Of a DNA stretch of 64,000 nucleotides, positions 18,119 to 26,713 are shown in pieces. The DNA lies in NCBI GenBank assembly GCA_029961745.1, contig CP124680.1, positions 2,294,001 through 2,358,000 of the forward strand, read 5' to 3'. The stretch comes from Nocardioides sp. L-11A. GTDB taxonomy: Bacteria > Actinomycetota > Actinomycetes > Propionibacteriales > Nocardioidaceae. The stretch's first letter is position 1. Each line of letters begins with the position of its first letter. The notes beneath the pieces were generated by a model. That model did not search any database. It had not been told where the DNA came from and was given only the letters and a program-made list of their open reading frames with translations. A program made the translations under genes and the position numbers.

Positions 18119-19149
18119 ACGACCAGCATGAGCCCGAGGACGTCGACGAGGTCGAGGACGACGACGAGTTCGACGAGGACTTCGGTGCGCTGCCCCCGCC
18201 GGCGGCGCCTGTCTTCGGCCTCGGCGACGTGCCCGACGGCTACCGCAGTGGCTTCGCCTGCTTCGTCGGGCGCCCCAACGTCGGCAAGTCCACGCTGACC
18301 AACGCGCTGGTCGGACAGAAAATCGTGATCACGTCCGACAAGCCGCAGACCACCCGGACCGTCGTCCGCGGGATCGTGCACCGCCCCGACGGCCAGCTGG
18401 TCCTCGTCGACACCCCCGGCCTGCACCGCCCGCGCACGCTGCTGGGGGAGCGGCTCAACGACCTGGTCAAGACCACCTGGGCCGAGGTCGACGTGGTGGC
18501 GGTGTGCTTCCCGGCCGACGAGAAGATCGGCCCGGGCGACCGGTTCCTCGTCACCGAGCTGGCCAAGGTCCGGCGGACCACGAAAATCGCCGTCGCCACC
18601 AAGACCGATCTCGCCGCGCCCGACCGGATCGCAGAGCACCTCCTCGACATCGCCGAGCTGGGCCGGGAGACCGGCACCGAGTGGGCCGAGATCGTTCCCG
18701 TCTCCTCGGTCGGCGGCGATCAGATCCCGCTGCTCGGCGACCTGCTGGTCCGGCTGATGCCCGAGGGCCCCCCGCTCTACCCCGACGGAGACCTCACCGA
18801 CGCCCCCGAGGAGATCCTCGCCGCCGAGCTGATCCGCGAGGCCGCCCTGGACGGCGTCCGCGACGAGCTCCCCCACTCGATCGCCGTCGTCGTCGAGGAG
18901 ATGGGCCTGCGCGAGGGCCGCCCCGACGACAAGCCGCTGTTGGACATCCACGCCAACCTGTACGTCGAGCGGGACTCGCAGAAGGGAATCATGATCGGCC
19001 GCAAGGGCGCGCGCCTGCGCCAGGTCGGCACCGCCGCCCGCCAGCAGATCGAGGCCCTTCTCGGCACCCCGGTCTACCTCGACCTGCACGTCAAGATCGC
19101 CAAGGACTGGCAGCGCGACCCCCGCCAACTGCGCAAGCTCGGCTTCTGA
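18115..19149 (+). CDS. era: GTPase Era
   Basis: 344-residue ribosome-assembly GTPase. G1 is GRPNVGKST (52-60), G2 lies in KPQTTRTVVRG, G3 is DTPG and G4 is TKTD in place of NKxD. A C-terminal KH domain contains GRKGARLRQVG and binds the 3' end of 16S rRNA. The roughly 45-residue acidic N-terminal extension (DEVEDDDEFDEDFG) is longer than in E. coli Era. The GTG start overlaps the SIP gene stop. It ends at the nested palindrome at 19151. Confidence 0.95.
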   Translation: MNDQHEPEDVDEVEDDDEFDEDFGALPPPAAPVFGLGDVPDGYRSGFACFVGRPNVGKSTLTNALVGQKIVITSDKPQTTRTVVRGIVHRPDGQLVLVDTPGLHRPRTLLGERLNDLVKTTWAEVDVVAVCFPADEKIGPGDRFLVTELAKVRRTTKIAVATKTDLAAPDRIAEHLLDIAELGRETGTEWAEIVPVSSVGGDQIPLLGDLLVRLMPEGPPLYPDGDLTDAPEEILAAELIREAALDGVRDELPHSIAVVVEEMGLREGRPDDKPLLDIHANLYVERDSQKGIMIGRKGARLRQVGTAARQQIEALLGTPVYLDLHVKIAKDWQRDPRQLRKLGF

Positions 19150-19150
19150 C

Positions 19151-19245
19151 CGACCCGGCGCATCTGAACGCCCAGAACGCGCCGACCCGGCGCGTTCAAA
19201 CGCGCCGGGTCGGCGCTCTCAGCAGGTTCAGACGCGCCGGGTCGG
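19151..19245. repeat. Nested inverted repeat between convergent genes (copy 2)
   Basis: The core palindrome at 19181-19214 is identical to copy 1 (678-711), and here the arms extend two further base pairs. Outer arms at 19151-19169 and 19226-19244 match each other with one mismatch. It lies directly after the era stop and before the stop of the convergent septum-formation gene, again at a convergent junction, so a bidirectional terminator is the likely role. Confidence 0.87.
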
Positions 19246-19270
19246 TGTCACGCGCAGGACGCTCGCGCCG

Positions 19271-20119
19271 TCAGCTGGTCGTCCAGCAGCGGCCGAACTT
19301 CTGGCCCATCGCCCACTGCTCCTTCGTGGGCCACTCGTAGCCCCACTTGAAGGTCAGCGGGTCCTCGGCGACCTCGGCCGCGGCGTCCTCGCACCGGGTC
19401 CGCCCGGCGGCCCGGACCTGCTTGACGCCCGGGTAGTCGGCGGCCTCGAAGGCGACCACGTCGATGGCGCGCCACGAGTGCTTCGCCGAGCAGCGCACCC
19501 GCTCGAAGTCCGGCGCGTCCGGGGCGGCGGTGCCGCACATGGCGTACCGGTCCGGCACCGTGGCGCCGCCGAGCACCCCCTCGAGGTCGCCGTCGAGGTC
19601 GGCGAGCTTGGAGGCGCCGTCGAGGAGGACCGCGTCGCAGCGGTACCAGGCCGCCCCGGCGTCGGACTCGTCGACGGTCGGTGTGAACCAGATCGAGCGG
19701 ATCATGGACAGCCGGAGCTGGGGCAGTGAGCCTCCGACGTACGCCAGGAGCTGGTGGGGACAGGCCGACGAGACCTGCGCCTGGACCCGGTCGGAGTCGA
19801 CGGCGAGCAGGTGGCCGTCGACGACCGCGTCGATGGCACCGGTCGCGAAGGTGACGCTGGTGTGCGGCTGGGCGCAGTCGACGGGCTCGACCGTCGAGGT
19901 GGGGGCGACCGCGGCGTCGTACGGCAGCGGGTAGCAGGCGCCGGTCGCGGGACCCGGGTCGGGCTCGGGTGCGGTGGCCTGGGTCGACCGCGGCTGGGCG
20001 GGGGGCTCGTCCTGGTCGCCGCCGCTGCAGGCGACCAGGGTGGTCAGGGAGAGCAGGGTCGCCGCGGCGACACCCGCCCGGCGCGCCCAGGGGCTGCGGT
20101 TGCTCATGTCGTCACTCAC
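19271..20119 (-). CDS. Septum formation family lipoprotein (paralogue 1)
   Basis: About 282 residues. Signal peptide with lipobox LVAC, a Pro/Thr-rich linker, then a Cys-rich extracytoplasmic domain with two repeats of the type CxxPHTSVTFATG and CSAKHSWRAIDVV, as in the actinobacterial septum formation family. It is homologous to the protein encoded just upstream (20112-20924), so the pair arose by tandem duplication. The ATG at 20107 is an alternative start that would avoid the 8-base overlap with the upstream gene. Confidence 0.78.
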   Translation of the reverse strand: MSDDMSNRSPWARRAGVAAATLLSLTTLVACSGGDQDEPPAQPRSTQATAPEPDPGPATGACYPLPYDAAVAPTSTVEPVDCAQPHTSVTFATGAIDAVVDGHLLAVDSDRVQAQVSSACPHQLLAYVGGSLPQLRLSMIRSIWFTPTVDESDAGAAWYRCDAVLLDGASKLADLDGDLEGVLGGATVPDRYAMCGTAAPDAPDFERVRCSAKHSWRAIDVVAFEAADYPGVKQVRAAGRTRCEDAAAEVAEDPLTFKWGYEWPTKEQWAMGQKFGRCWTTS

Positions 20120-20924
20120 TCGTCCTCGCCCAGCACACCGACCTGCGGACCCCGGCGTCCCACTCCGCCTGGTGGAAGAAGGTGAAGCCGTACTCGAACT
20201 CCGCCGGGTAGTTCAGCCACGCCTGGACCGAGGTCGAGCAGAAGGAGCGGGTGCGGCTCTCCATCACCCGGTCACCGGGGTAGTCGTCCTCGGGCTGGCC
20301 CAGCTTGACCGTCGTGACAGCGCGCCAGTCGTGCTTCTGCGAGCAGGGCACCTTCTCGCCCTCACCGACCGACGGGCCGCGCGCGCAGCTGAGCCACACG
20401 TCGGGCGGGCGGCCGGCGAGCATGCCCCGGGCGGTCTCGGGGAGCGGCCGGTACGCCGGACTGGCGGTGCTGCCGCCGAGCACGTCGCAGCGGTACCAGC
20501 GGGCGCCCTTGCCCCACGCCTTCTCCGAGGGCCGGAACCAGGCCCAGCTCAGCGTGGTGCGCAGCACCAGGCTCTCGTCGGCCTCGACGAACTTCGCGAA
20601 CGCGGTCGAGCACGTGCGGTAGGCGTAGTGGCCGAGGTCGGTGTCGTCGTACCCGGCGTCGTCGAACTCCTCGGGGAGCTCCCCGGTCGCGAAGGTCTCG
20701 GCGGTGTGCTCCTCCGAGCAGGGGACGGTCGCGGTCGCGTTGGCCGGCAGCGCGACGTCGTCGGGGGTGAGGTTGCGGCACACGCCGCTCTCGGGGACCT
20801 CGAGCGCGTCGACCAGGTCGTCGTCGGTGTTCTTGCCCTGGCTCTCGCTGCCGCAGGCGGCCAGGACCGGAACCAGCAGGAGGAGCGCGAGCATCCCGAC
20901 CAGGCGGACGGCACGGTCCAGCAT
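20112..20924 (-). CDS. Septum formation family lipoprotein (paralogue 2)
   Basis: 270 residues with lipobox LAAC and paired segments EEHTAETFATGELP and CSQKHDWRAVTTVKLG, which parallel the downstream paralogue; conserved cysteines suggest disulphides outside the membrane. Start at the ATG 20922-20924, directly before the signal peptide. It is transcribed first and overlaps or abuts the second copy. The septum-formation name comes from the family; the exact activity is unknown. Confidence 0.78.
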   Translation of the reverse strand: MLDRAVRLVGMLALLLLVPVLAACGSESQGKNTDDDLVDALEVPESGVCRNLTPDDVALPANATATVPCSEEHTAETFATGELPEEFDDAGYDDTDLGHYAYRTCSTAFAKFVEADESLVLRTTLSWAWFRPSEKAWGKGARWYRCDVLGGSTASPAYRPLPETARGMLAGRPPDVWLSCARGPSVGEGEKVPCSQKHDWRAVTTVKLGQPEDDYPGDRVMESRTRSFCSTSVQAWLNYPAEFEYGFTFFHQAEWDAGVRRSVCWARTSE

Positions 20925-20992
20925 CCGGGTGTCAGAGCCCCTCTCGTGACGTCGGCATCCAGGTCGTTGACAGGTCGGTCGCAGGTCGGCGA

Positions 20993-21493
20993 TCAGTCGG
21001 TCAGGAGTGCCGCGATCGTAGCGCCCAGGGCATAGGCCGCCTCCAGTGCGGCGTCGTCGACGGCGCCGAGGACGCCGAGCACGTCGTACCCCTGGCGCCA
21101 GTCGAGCGCGCCGACGATCGACTGCACCGACCGCTCGGCGCCGGTAAGGTCGTAGCGGCCGTGCAGCCACAGGCCGTACGGGCGCCCCGCGGTCTCACCG
21201 CCGCCGTCGGCGGGCGCGCCGGTCGGGTCGAGGGCGCCGCCGACCGCGAGGAAGGTGGAGTCGAAGAAGTGCTTGAGGGCACCGCTCATGTAGCCGAAGT
21301 TCGCCGTGGTGCCGAGCACATAGCCGTCGGCGGCCAGCACATCGTCGGCGGTGGCCTCGAGCGCGGGGCGCACCTCGACATCGACCGGGGTGCCTGCCTG
21401 GACCTCGTCGTCGTGCGCTCCGGCGACCACCTGCTCGAGCAGCGCCTGCATCGAGCGGCTGGGGGAGTGGTGGACGATCAGGAGCGTCGGCAC
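20993..21493 (-). CDS. Flavodoxin family protein
   Basis: 166-residue flavodoxin-fold protein. The N-terminus LLIVHHSPSRSMQALLEQVV forms the beta1-loop that binds FMN phosphate. DGYVLGTTANFGYMSGALKHFFDST matches the WrbA/NADPH-dependent reductase-like loop. It lies nine bases downstream of the catalase gene on the same strand, suggesting a shared oxidative-stress role. Confidence 0.85.
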   Translation of the reverse strand: MPTLLIVHHSPSRSMQALLEQVVAGAHDDEVQAGTPVDVEVRPALEATADDVLAADGYVLGTTANFGYMSGALKHFFDSTFLAVGGALDPTGAPADGGGETAGRPYGLWLHGRYDLTGAERSVQSIVGALDWRQGYDVLGVLGAVDDAALEAAYALGATIAALLTD

Positions 21494-21502
21494 CCGACCA
21501 GG

Positions 21503-23725
21503 CTAGACGGCCGGGGCGAACCGCTCCCAGGCCCGATGGGTGCCCAGCAGGTCTCGCACCTGGTCGATCACGGCGCCGCCGGTGCTGCCGGCGACGATGC
21601 CCGCGGCGTCGGTGGGGATGCCGACCACCTCCAGGGCGTCCAGGCCGGCGCCCCAGGCCCCGATCGCCTTGGCGTGCCGGAAGGCCTCCTCGAGCAGCAG
21701 GACCACCCGGGGATCGAGGACCGGGCCGTCCGAGGCTCCGGCCTTGGCGTCGCGGGCCGGGAGGGCGTCGGGGGCCGGCGGCGGGCAGCCGGCGACGAGG
21801 ACGACGTCGTACTCCACGGAGCGGGCGGTGGCGAACGTGCGCTGCACGGTCAGCTCGCCGACGGTCCCGCCGTGGGGACCGATGAGGAGCGGCACCATGC
21901 CGGCGTCGAGCACGCTCGCGCGGACCTCGATGACGTCGTCGAGCGCGCCGTCCGGGTCGATCACGATCCCGACCACGCGCCCGTCCGCGGGCCACGGCCC
22001 GCCGGTGAGCTGCGAGAGCGCGGGGCTCGGCACGACCTCCGCGACGTCCGCGCTCGGCTCCGGGACGGGCAGCCCGAGCGCGGTGGCGACCTCGGCGCAC
22101 AGCGTGGCATCGATGTTCGCCAGCGCCTGCAGCTGGCGCTCCTTGATCGCCTGCTCGTAGCACTTGCCGAGTTCGAAGGAGTAGGCGCGGATGATGTGCT
22201 CCTGCTCGACCGGGCTCATGCTCGCCCAGAACAGCCGTGCCTGGCTGAAGTGGTCGTCGTACGACGCCGGCTGGGCGCGCACCTTGCGGCCCTCGACGGC
22301 CCGGGCAGCCTCGACGAAGGCGCGGGTCTCCTCGTCGGAGAGGTCGGTGCCTGCGTGGAACGGGCAGCCGCCGTCGAGCGAATTGGGCCGGTACGGCGCC
22401 ACGCCGGCGTGCACCGCGTGCTGATGGAAGCCGTCGCGGAGCATGTCGTTGACCGGCGCGTGCGGCCGGTTGATCGGGATCTGGTCGAAGTTCGGACCCC
22501 CGAGGCGGCTGAGCTGCGTGTCGACGTACGAGAAGAGCCGGGCCTGCATCAGTGGGTCGTCGGTGACGTCGATCCCCGGCACGAGGTGGCCGACATGGAA
22601 GGCGACCTGCTCGGTCTCGGCGAAGAAGTTGGTGGGATTGCGGTCGAGGACCATCCGCCCGATCGGCTGCACGGGCGCGAGCTCCTCGGGCACGATCTTG
22701 GTCGGGTCGAGGAGGTCGATGCCCTCGAACGCCTGCTCGGCGGTGTCCTCGAACACCTGGATGCCGAGCTCCCACTCGGGGAAGGCGCCGGACTCGATCG
22801 CGTCGGCCAGGTCGCGACGGTGGAAGTCCGGGTCGAGGCCCCCGATCAGCTGTGCCTCCTCCCAGGTGAGGGAATGGACGCCGAGCCGGGGCTTCCAGTG
22901 GAACTTGACCAGCGACGTCGTTCCGTCGGCCGCGGTCAGCCGGAAGGTGTGGACGCCGAAGCCCTCCATCATCCGATAGGAACGCGGGATGCCGCGGTCG
23001 GACATGTTCCACAGGGCGTGGTGCTGGGCCTCGGTGTGCAGCGAGACGAAGTCCCAGAACGTGTCGTGCGCGCTCTGCGCCTGGGGGATCTCCCGGTCCG
23101 GATGGGGCTTGCCGGCGTGGATGATGTCGGGGAACTTGATGCCGTCTTGGATGAAGAAGACCGGCATGTTGTTGCCGACCAGGTCCCACACGCCCTCGGC
23201 CGTGTAGAACTTCGTGGCGAAGCCGCGGGTGTCGCGCACGGTGTCGGCCGAGCCGCGCGAGCCGAGCACCGTCGAGAAGCGCACGAAGACCGGCGTCCGC
23301 TCGCCCTTCGCGAAGAGGCCAGCGCAGGTCACGGTGTCGGCGGTGCCGTAGCCCTCGAAGTAGCCGTGCGCGCCGGCGCCGCGTGCGTGCACGACCCGCT
23401 CCGGGATGCGCTCGTGGTCGAAGTGGGTGATCTTCTCGCGCAGGTGGTGGTCCTGCAGCAGGGTCGGGCCGCGCTCCCCGGCCTTGAGCGAGTGGTCGGT
23501 GTCACGGACACGGGTGCCGGTCGCGGTGGTGACCCAACGGCCCTGCTGGCCGGCCGTGCTCGGGTCCGCGCCGGTCGCGGCGCCGGTGGGGGTCCGGGGC
23601 TCGGGGGCGCCCTGGTCGGGCTTCGGGGGGAGCGGGTCGACCGGGTCGGTCGGCTCGGCGAGGCCGGGCGGGACGGCGGCGGGTGCGCCGGGGATGACGG
23701 CCTGCTGGGGGTCCTTCGCGTTCAT
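21503..23725 (-). CDS. katE: Monofunctional large-subunit catalase (HPII/KatE type)
   Basis: 740-residue clade-2 haem catalase that dismutates hydrogen peroxide. The distal His is in RVVHARGAGAHG (His113), the distal Asn in VGNNMPVFFIQDG, and the proximal haem ligand in RLFSYVDTQ (Tyr400). The C-terminal 150 residues form the flavodoxin/GATase1-like domain typical of HPII, and the first 60 residues are a Pro/Ala-rich extension. It is divergent from leuA. Confidence 0.95.
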   Translation of the reverse strand: MNAKDPQQAVIPGAPAAVPPGLAEPTDPVDPLPPKPDQGAPEPRTPTGAATGADPSTAGQQGRWVTTATGTRVRDTDHSLKAGERGPTLLQDHHLREKITHFDHERIPERVVHARGAGAHGYFEGYGTADTVTCAGLFAKGERTPVFVRFSTVLGSRGSADTVRDTRGFATKFYTAEGVWDLVGNNMPVFFIQDGIKFPDIIHAGKPHPDREIPQAQSAHDTFWDFVSLHTEAQHHALWNMSDRGIPRSYRMMEGFGVHTFRLTAADGTTSLVKFHWKPRLGVHSLTWEEAQLIGGLDPDFHRRDLADAIESGAFPEWELGIQVFEDTAEQAFEGIDLLDPTKIVPEELAPVQPIGRMVLDRNPTNFFAETEQVAFHVGHLVPGIDVTDDPLMQARLFSYVDTQLSRLGGPNFDQIPINRPHAPVNDMLRDGFHQHAVHAGVAPYRPNSLDGGCPFHAGTDLSDEETRAFVEAARAVEGRKVRAQPASYDDHFSQARLFWASMSPVEQEHIIRAYSFELGKCYEQAIKERQLQALANIDATLCAEVATALGLPVPEPSADVAEVVPSPALSQLTGGPWPADGRVVGIVIDPDGALDDVIEVRASVLDAGMVPLLIGPHGGTVGELTVQRTFATARSVEYDVVLVAGCPPPAPDALPARDAKAGASDGPVLDPRVVLLLEEAFRHAKAIGAWGAGLDALEVVGIPTDAAGIVAGSTGGAVIDQVRDLLGTHRAWERFAPAV

Positions 23726-23792
23726 CGGGGGCTCCTCGGGTTGCGGATCCCCGCGTGGTACCCGAGCGCCGGCTCCGGAGACCGGGTGCTGC

Positions 23793-23798
23793 TAAGGT
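23793..23798 (+). promoter_or_regulatory. Probable -10 element of the leuA leader transcript
   Basis: TAAGGT lies ten bases upstream of the leader-peptide ATG at 23809. It would start transcription a few bases before, or at, that codon, giving a near-leaderless mRNA. No convincing -35 is visible. Confidence 0.4.
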
Positions 23799-23808
23799 GA
23801 CTCCCATC

Positions 23809-23850
23809 ATGACGCGAGCCCTCCTTCTTAGCGGCCGCAGCGAGGTCTGA
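23809..23850 (+). CDS. leuL: leuA leader peptide
   Basis: A 13-codon ORF, MTRALLLSGRSEV, with three consecutive leucine codons (ctc ctt ctt) at positions 5-7, located 77 bases upstream of leuA. Its second half (23835-23845) is one arm of a hairpin whose other arm is at 23864-23874. Ribosome stalling at the Leu codons when leucyl-tRNA is scarce would alter pairing and raise leuA expression. Leader peptides of this kind have been predicted upstream of leuA in Actinobacteria. Confidence 0.75.
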   Translation: MTRALLLSGRSEV

Positions 23851-23874
23851 CTCAACCGGACCCCCTCGCTGCGG
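23835..23874 (+). promoter_or_regulatory. leuA attenuator hairpin
   Basis: Perfect 11-bp arms, ccgcagcgagg (23835-23845) and cctcgctgcgg (23864-23874), with an 18-base loop. The 5' arm lies inside the leader ORF, so a translating ribosome disrupts the stem. There is no T-run after the stem, so the effect may not be classical intrinsic termination. Confidence 0.65.
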
Positions 23875-23926
23875 AGTGAGTCGTGCGCCCGGTGCCATCT
23901 CGTCACTCACGAAACCCGAGGAAGTC

Positions 23927-25681
23927 ATGAACCAGCGCGTCACCATCCCCAGCCAGCAGCCCAGCGGGATGCCGTACCACCGCTACACCGCCTTCGAGCC
24001 CGTCACCGTGCCGGACCGCACCTGGCCCGACCAGCGGATCACCCGCGCCCCCCGGTGGCTCTCCACCGACCTGCGCGACGGCAACCAGGCGCTCATCGAC
24101 CCGATGAGCCCGTCGCGCAAGATGAAGATGTTCGAGCTCCTGGTCCAGATGGGCTACAAGGAGATCGAGGTCGGGTTCCCGGCCGCGAGCCAGACCGACT
24201 TCGACTTCGTGCGCCAGCTCGTCGAGGAGGACCGGATCCCCGACGACGTCCGGATCTCCGTGCTGACCCAGGCCCGTGAGGACCTGATCGCCCGCACCGT
24301 CGAGTCGCTGAAGGGCGCCGACAAGGCGACCGTCCACCTCTACAACGCGACCGCGCCGCTGTTCCAGCGGGTCGTCTTCGGCGTCACCGAGGCCGAGTGC
24401 ATCGCGATCGCGACCCGCGGCACCGAGTGGGTGATGAAGTACGCCGACCAGCTGCTGGACGGCACCGACTTCGGCTACCAGTACAGCCCCGAGATCTTCA
24501 CCCAGACCCCGACCGACTTCGCCATCGAGGTCTGCGAGCGGGTCTCCGACGTGTGGCAGCCGGAGGAGGGGCGCGAGATCATCCTCAACCTGCCGGCGAC
24601 CGTCGAGATGTCCACGCCCAACACCTACGCGGACCAGATCGAGTACTTCTCGCGCCACCTGACCCGGCGCGCCCACTCGATCATCAGCCTGCACCCCCAC
24701 AACGACCGCGGTACGGCGGTCGCGGCCACCGAGCTCGGCCTGATGGCGGGGGCGGACCGGGTCGAGGGCTGCCTGTTCGGCCACGGCGAGCGCACCGGCA
24801 ACGTCGACCTGGTCACCCTCGGCATGAACCTGTTCAGCCAGGGCATCGACCCACAGGTCGACTTCTCCGCGATCGACGAGGTCCGCCGCACGGTCGAGTA
24901 CTGCACGCAGCTGCCCGTCCACCCGCGCCACCCGTGGGCCGGCGACCTGGTCTACACCGCCTTCTCCGGCTCCCACCAGGACGCCATCAAGAAGGGCCTG
25001 GAGGACCTCGACCGGATCGCGGCCGAGCAGGGCAAGCCGGTCGGCGAGATCCCGTGGGAGGCGCCGTACCTGCCGATCGATCCGAAGGACGTCGGCCGCA
25101 CCTACGAGGCGGTCATCCGGGTCAACAGCCAGTCCGGCAAGGGCGGCGTCGCCTACGTGCTCAAGGCCGAGCACAGCCTCGACCTGCCGCGCCGCGCGCA
25201 GATGGAGTTCAGCCGCGTCATCCAGCAGCACACCGACGCCCAGGGGGGCGAGGTGACGCCGGAGGACATCTGGACGATCTTCCGCGCGGAGTACCTCGAC
25301 CGCGAGGCCCCCTACAGCCTGGTGTCGTTCTCGTCGGTCACCAGCGAGGACGGCGACGACCAGCAGGAGGTGCGCCTCGTCGTCCGCGGTGAGGAGCAGA
25401 CCTTCACCGGGATGGGCAACGGCCCGGTGGCCGCGTTCGTCGACGGGATGCGCCAGGCCGGCGCCGACATCCGGGTCCTCGACTACGCCGAGCACGCGCT
25501 CTCCTCGGGTGGCGACGCCGTCGCGGCGGCGTACGTCGAGTGCGAGGTCGCCGGCGAGGTCGTCTGGGGCATCGGCCTGCACCACAACATCGTCACCGCC
25601 TCGCTGCGGGCAGTGGTCTGTGCCGCCAACCGCGCGCGGACGACCACGATCCCGGCCGCGCCTGTCGAGCCGATCGGCTGA
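23927..25681 (+). CDS. leuA: 2-isopropylmalate synthase
   Basis: 584-residue enzyme that condenses acetyl-CoA with 2-ketoisovalerate in the first committed step of leucine synthesis. STDLRDGNQALIDPM carries the catalytic Arg-Asp pair and LHPHNDRGTAVA the metal-binding histidines. The last 130 residues are the LeuA regulatory dimer domain, which binds leucine. The length matches the long actinobacterial type. The start ATG 23927 follows a gaggaag ribosome site. Control by the upstream leader peptide is likely. Confidence 0.96.
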   Translation: MNQRVTIPSQQPSGMPYHRYTAFEPVTVPDRTWPDQRITRAPRWLSTDLRDGNQALIDPMSPSRKMKMFELLVQMGYKEIEVGFPAASQTDFDFVRQLVEEDRIPDDVRISVLTQAREDLIARTVESLKGADKATVHLYNATAPLFQRVVFGVTEAECIAIATRGTEWVMKYADQLLDGTDFGYQYSPEIFTQTPTDFAIEVCERVSDVWQPEEGREIILNLPATVEMSTPNTYADQIEYFSRHLTRRAHSIISLHPHNDRGTAVAATELGLMAGADRVEGCLFGHGERTGNVDLVTLGMNLFSQGIDPQVDFSAIDEVRRTVEYCTQLPVHPRHPWAGDLVYTAFSGSHQDAIKKGLEDLDRIAAEQGKPVGEIPWEAPYLPIDPKDVGRTYEAVIRVNSQSGKGGVAYVLKAEHSLDLPRRAQMEFSRVIQQHTDAQGGEVTPEDIWTIFRAEYLDREAPYSLVSFSSVTSEDGDDQQEVRLVVRGEEQTFTGMGNGPVAAFVDGMRQAGADIRVLDYAEHALSSGGDAVAAAYVECEVAGEVVWGIGLHHNIVTASLRAVVCAANRARTTTIPAAPVEPIG

Positions 25682-25688
25682 CCCGGGC

Positions 25689-26561
25689 ATGGCTCGCGCC
25701 GCGCTGGCCTCCGAGAAGGTCGGACAGGTCTTCGTCGAGGGCCGGCGCGGCCGCGACCGCCTCGAGTTCACCGAGTACGGCGCCGGCGAGGCCTGGGTCG
25801 TGCTGCTCCCGCCGCTGCTGGTGCCCCGGCGGGTGCACGACCGGACCGCGCGGATGCTCGCCTCGAACGGGCTGCACGTCCTCGCCCTCGATCCCCTCGG
25901 CCACGGCCGCTCCGACCGCCCCGCCGACCCGCTGTCCTACTCGGTGACCGCGTTCGCCGAGCAGGTCGTCGCGCTGCTCGACCACGTCGGCGCCGCGCGG
26001 GCGGTCGTGGGAGGAAGCTCGGTGGGCGCCAACGTCGCGCTCGAGGTGGCGGCGATCGCGCCCGATCGGGTCGCCGGCCTGCTGCTCGACGGGCCGGTGC
26101 TGGAGAACGCCCTCGGGGCGCAGCTGGCACTGCTCGCTCCGGTCCTCGCGACGGCGCGGTTCGCGCCCTTCGCCCTGAGTGCGCTGCGGTTGGTCACGCG
26201 GCCGCTTCCCCGTCGGCTCGCCCCCGCCTGGGTCCGACTGTCGCTGGAGACCCTCGACGCCTGTCCCGGCGAGGTCGCCGCCGTGGTGCACGGCGTGCTC
26301 TTCGGACGGTTCGCGCCGTCCTCGGCCGAGCGCGCCGCGCTCACCGTGCCGACGCTCGTGCTCGCCCGGACCGCCGACCCGTTCCACCCGGCCGGCGACG
26401 CCGAGCTGGTCGCCGGCGAGATCCCCGGCGCGGCGCTGGAGCCGGCGGCGGCGCCCCTGGAGTGGCGGCGGCGGCCCGAGCGGCTCGACCTCGTGGTCAC
26501 CCGGTTCGTCCGGGAGCACGCGCGCCCGGCCCGGCGGGGGCGTCGTACCCGGTCGTCGTGA
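25689..26561 (+). CDS. Alpha/beta-fold hydrolase with altered catalytic triad
   Basis: 290 residues. An oxyanion segment (VLLPPLLVPRRVHDRT), the nucleophile elbow GGSSVGANVA (Ser within G-x-S-x-G), DPLGHGRSDRPAD and a later acid candidate ARTADPFHPAGDA are visible. The C-terminal GH that normally provides the catalytic His is absent (PLEWRRRPERLD instead), so activity may be lost or another His is used. It starts eight bases after the leuA stop, so read-through from leuA is likely. Substrate unknown. Confidence 0.78.
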   Translation: MARAALASEKVGQVFVEGRRGRDRLEFTEYGAGEAWVVLLPPLLVPRRVHDRTARMLASNGLHVLALDPLGHGRSDRPADPLSYSVTAFAEQVVALLDHVGAARAVVGGSSVGANVALEVAAIAPDRVAGLLLDGPVLENALGAQLALLAPVLATARFAPFALSALRLVTRPLPRRLAPAWVRLSLETLDACPGEVAAVVHGVLFGRFAPSSAERAALTVPTLVLARTADPFHPAGDAELVAGEIPGAALEPAAAPLEWRRRPERLDLVVTRFVREHARPARRGRRTRSS

Positions 26562-26713
26562 GGCGCCCGCGCCGGGCCGGAACGTCGCACCCGGCATTCG
26601 GGTCGTCGATGGGCCGGATCCGCGACCGAGACGCCGGGTACGACGGACGACGCTCAGGCTGAGGACCGGGGTGGCGCCGGGCTTTCCCCCGGCCGAGGCA
26701 GCACAATGGAGAG

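Noticed and set aside
25689..26561. Frameshift or pseudogene reading of the hydrolase after leuA
   Set aside because: The reading frame is intact with a normal length and G-x-S-x-G motif; only the terminal His motif is missing, so I kept it as a gene.
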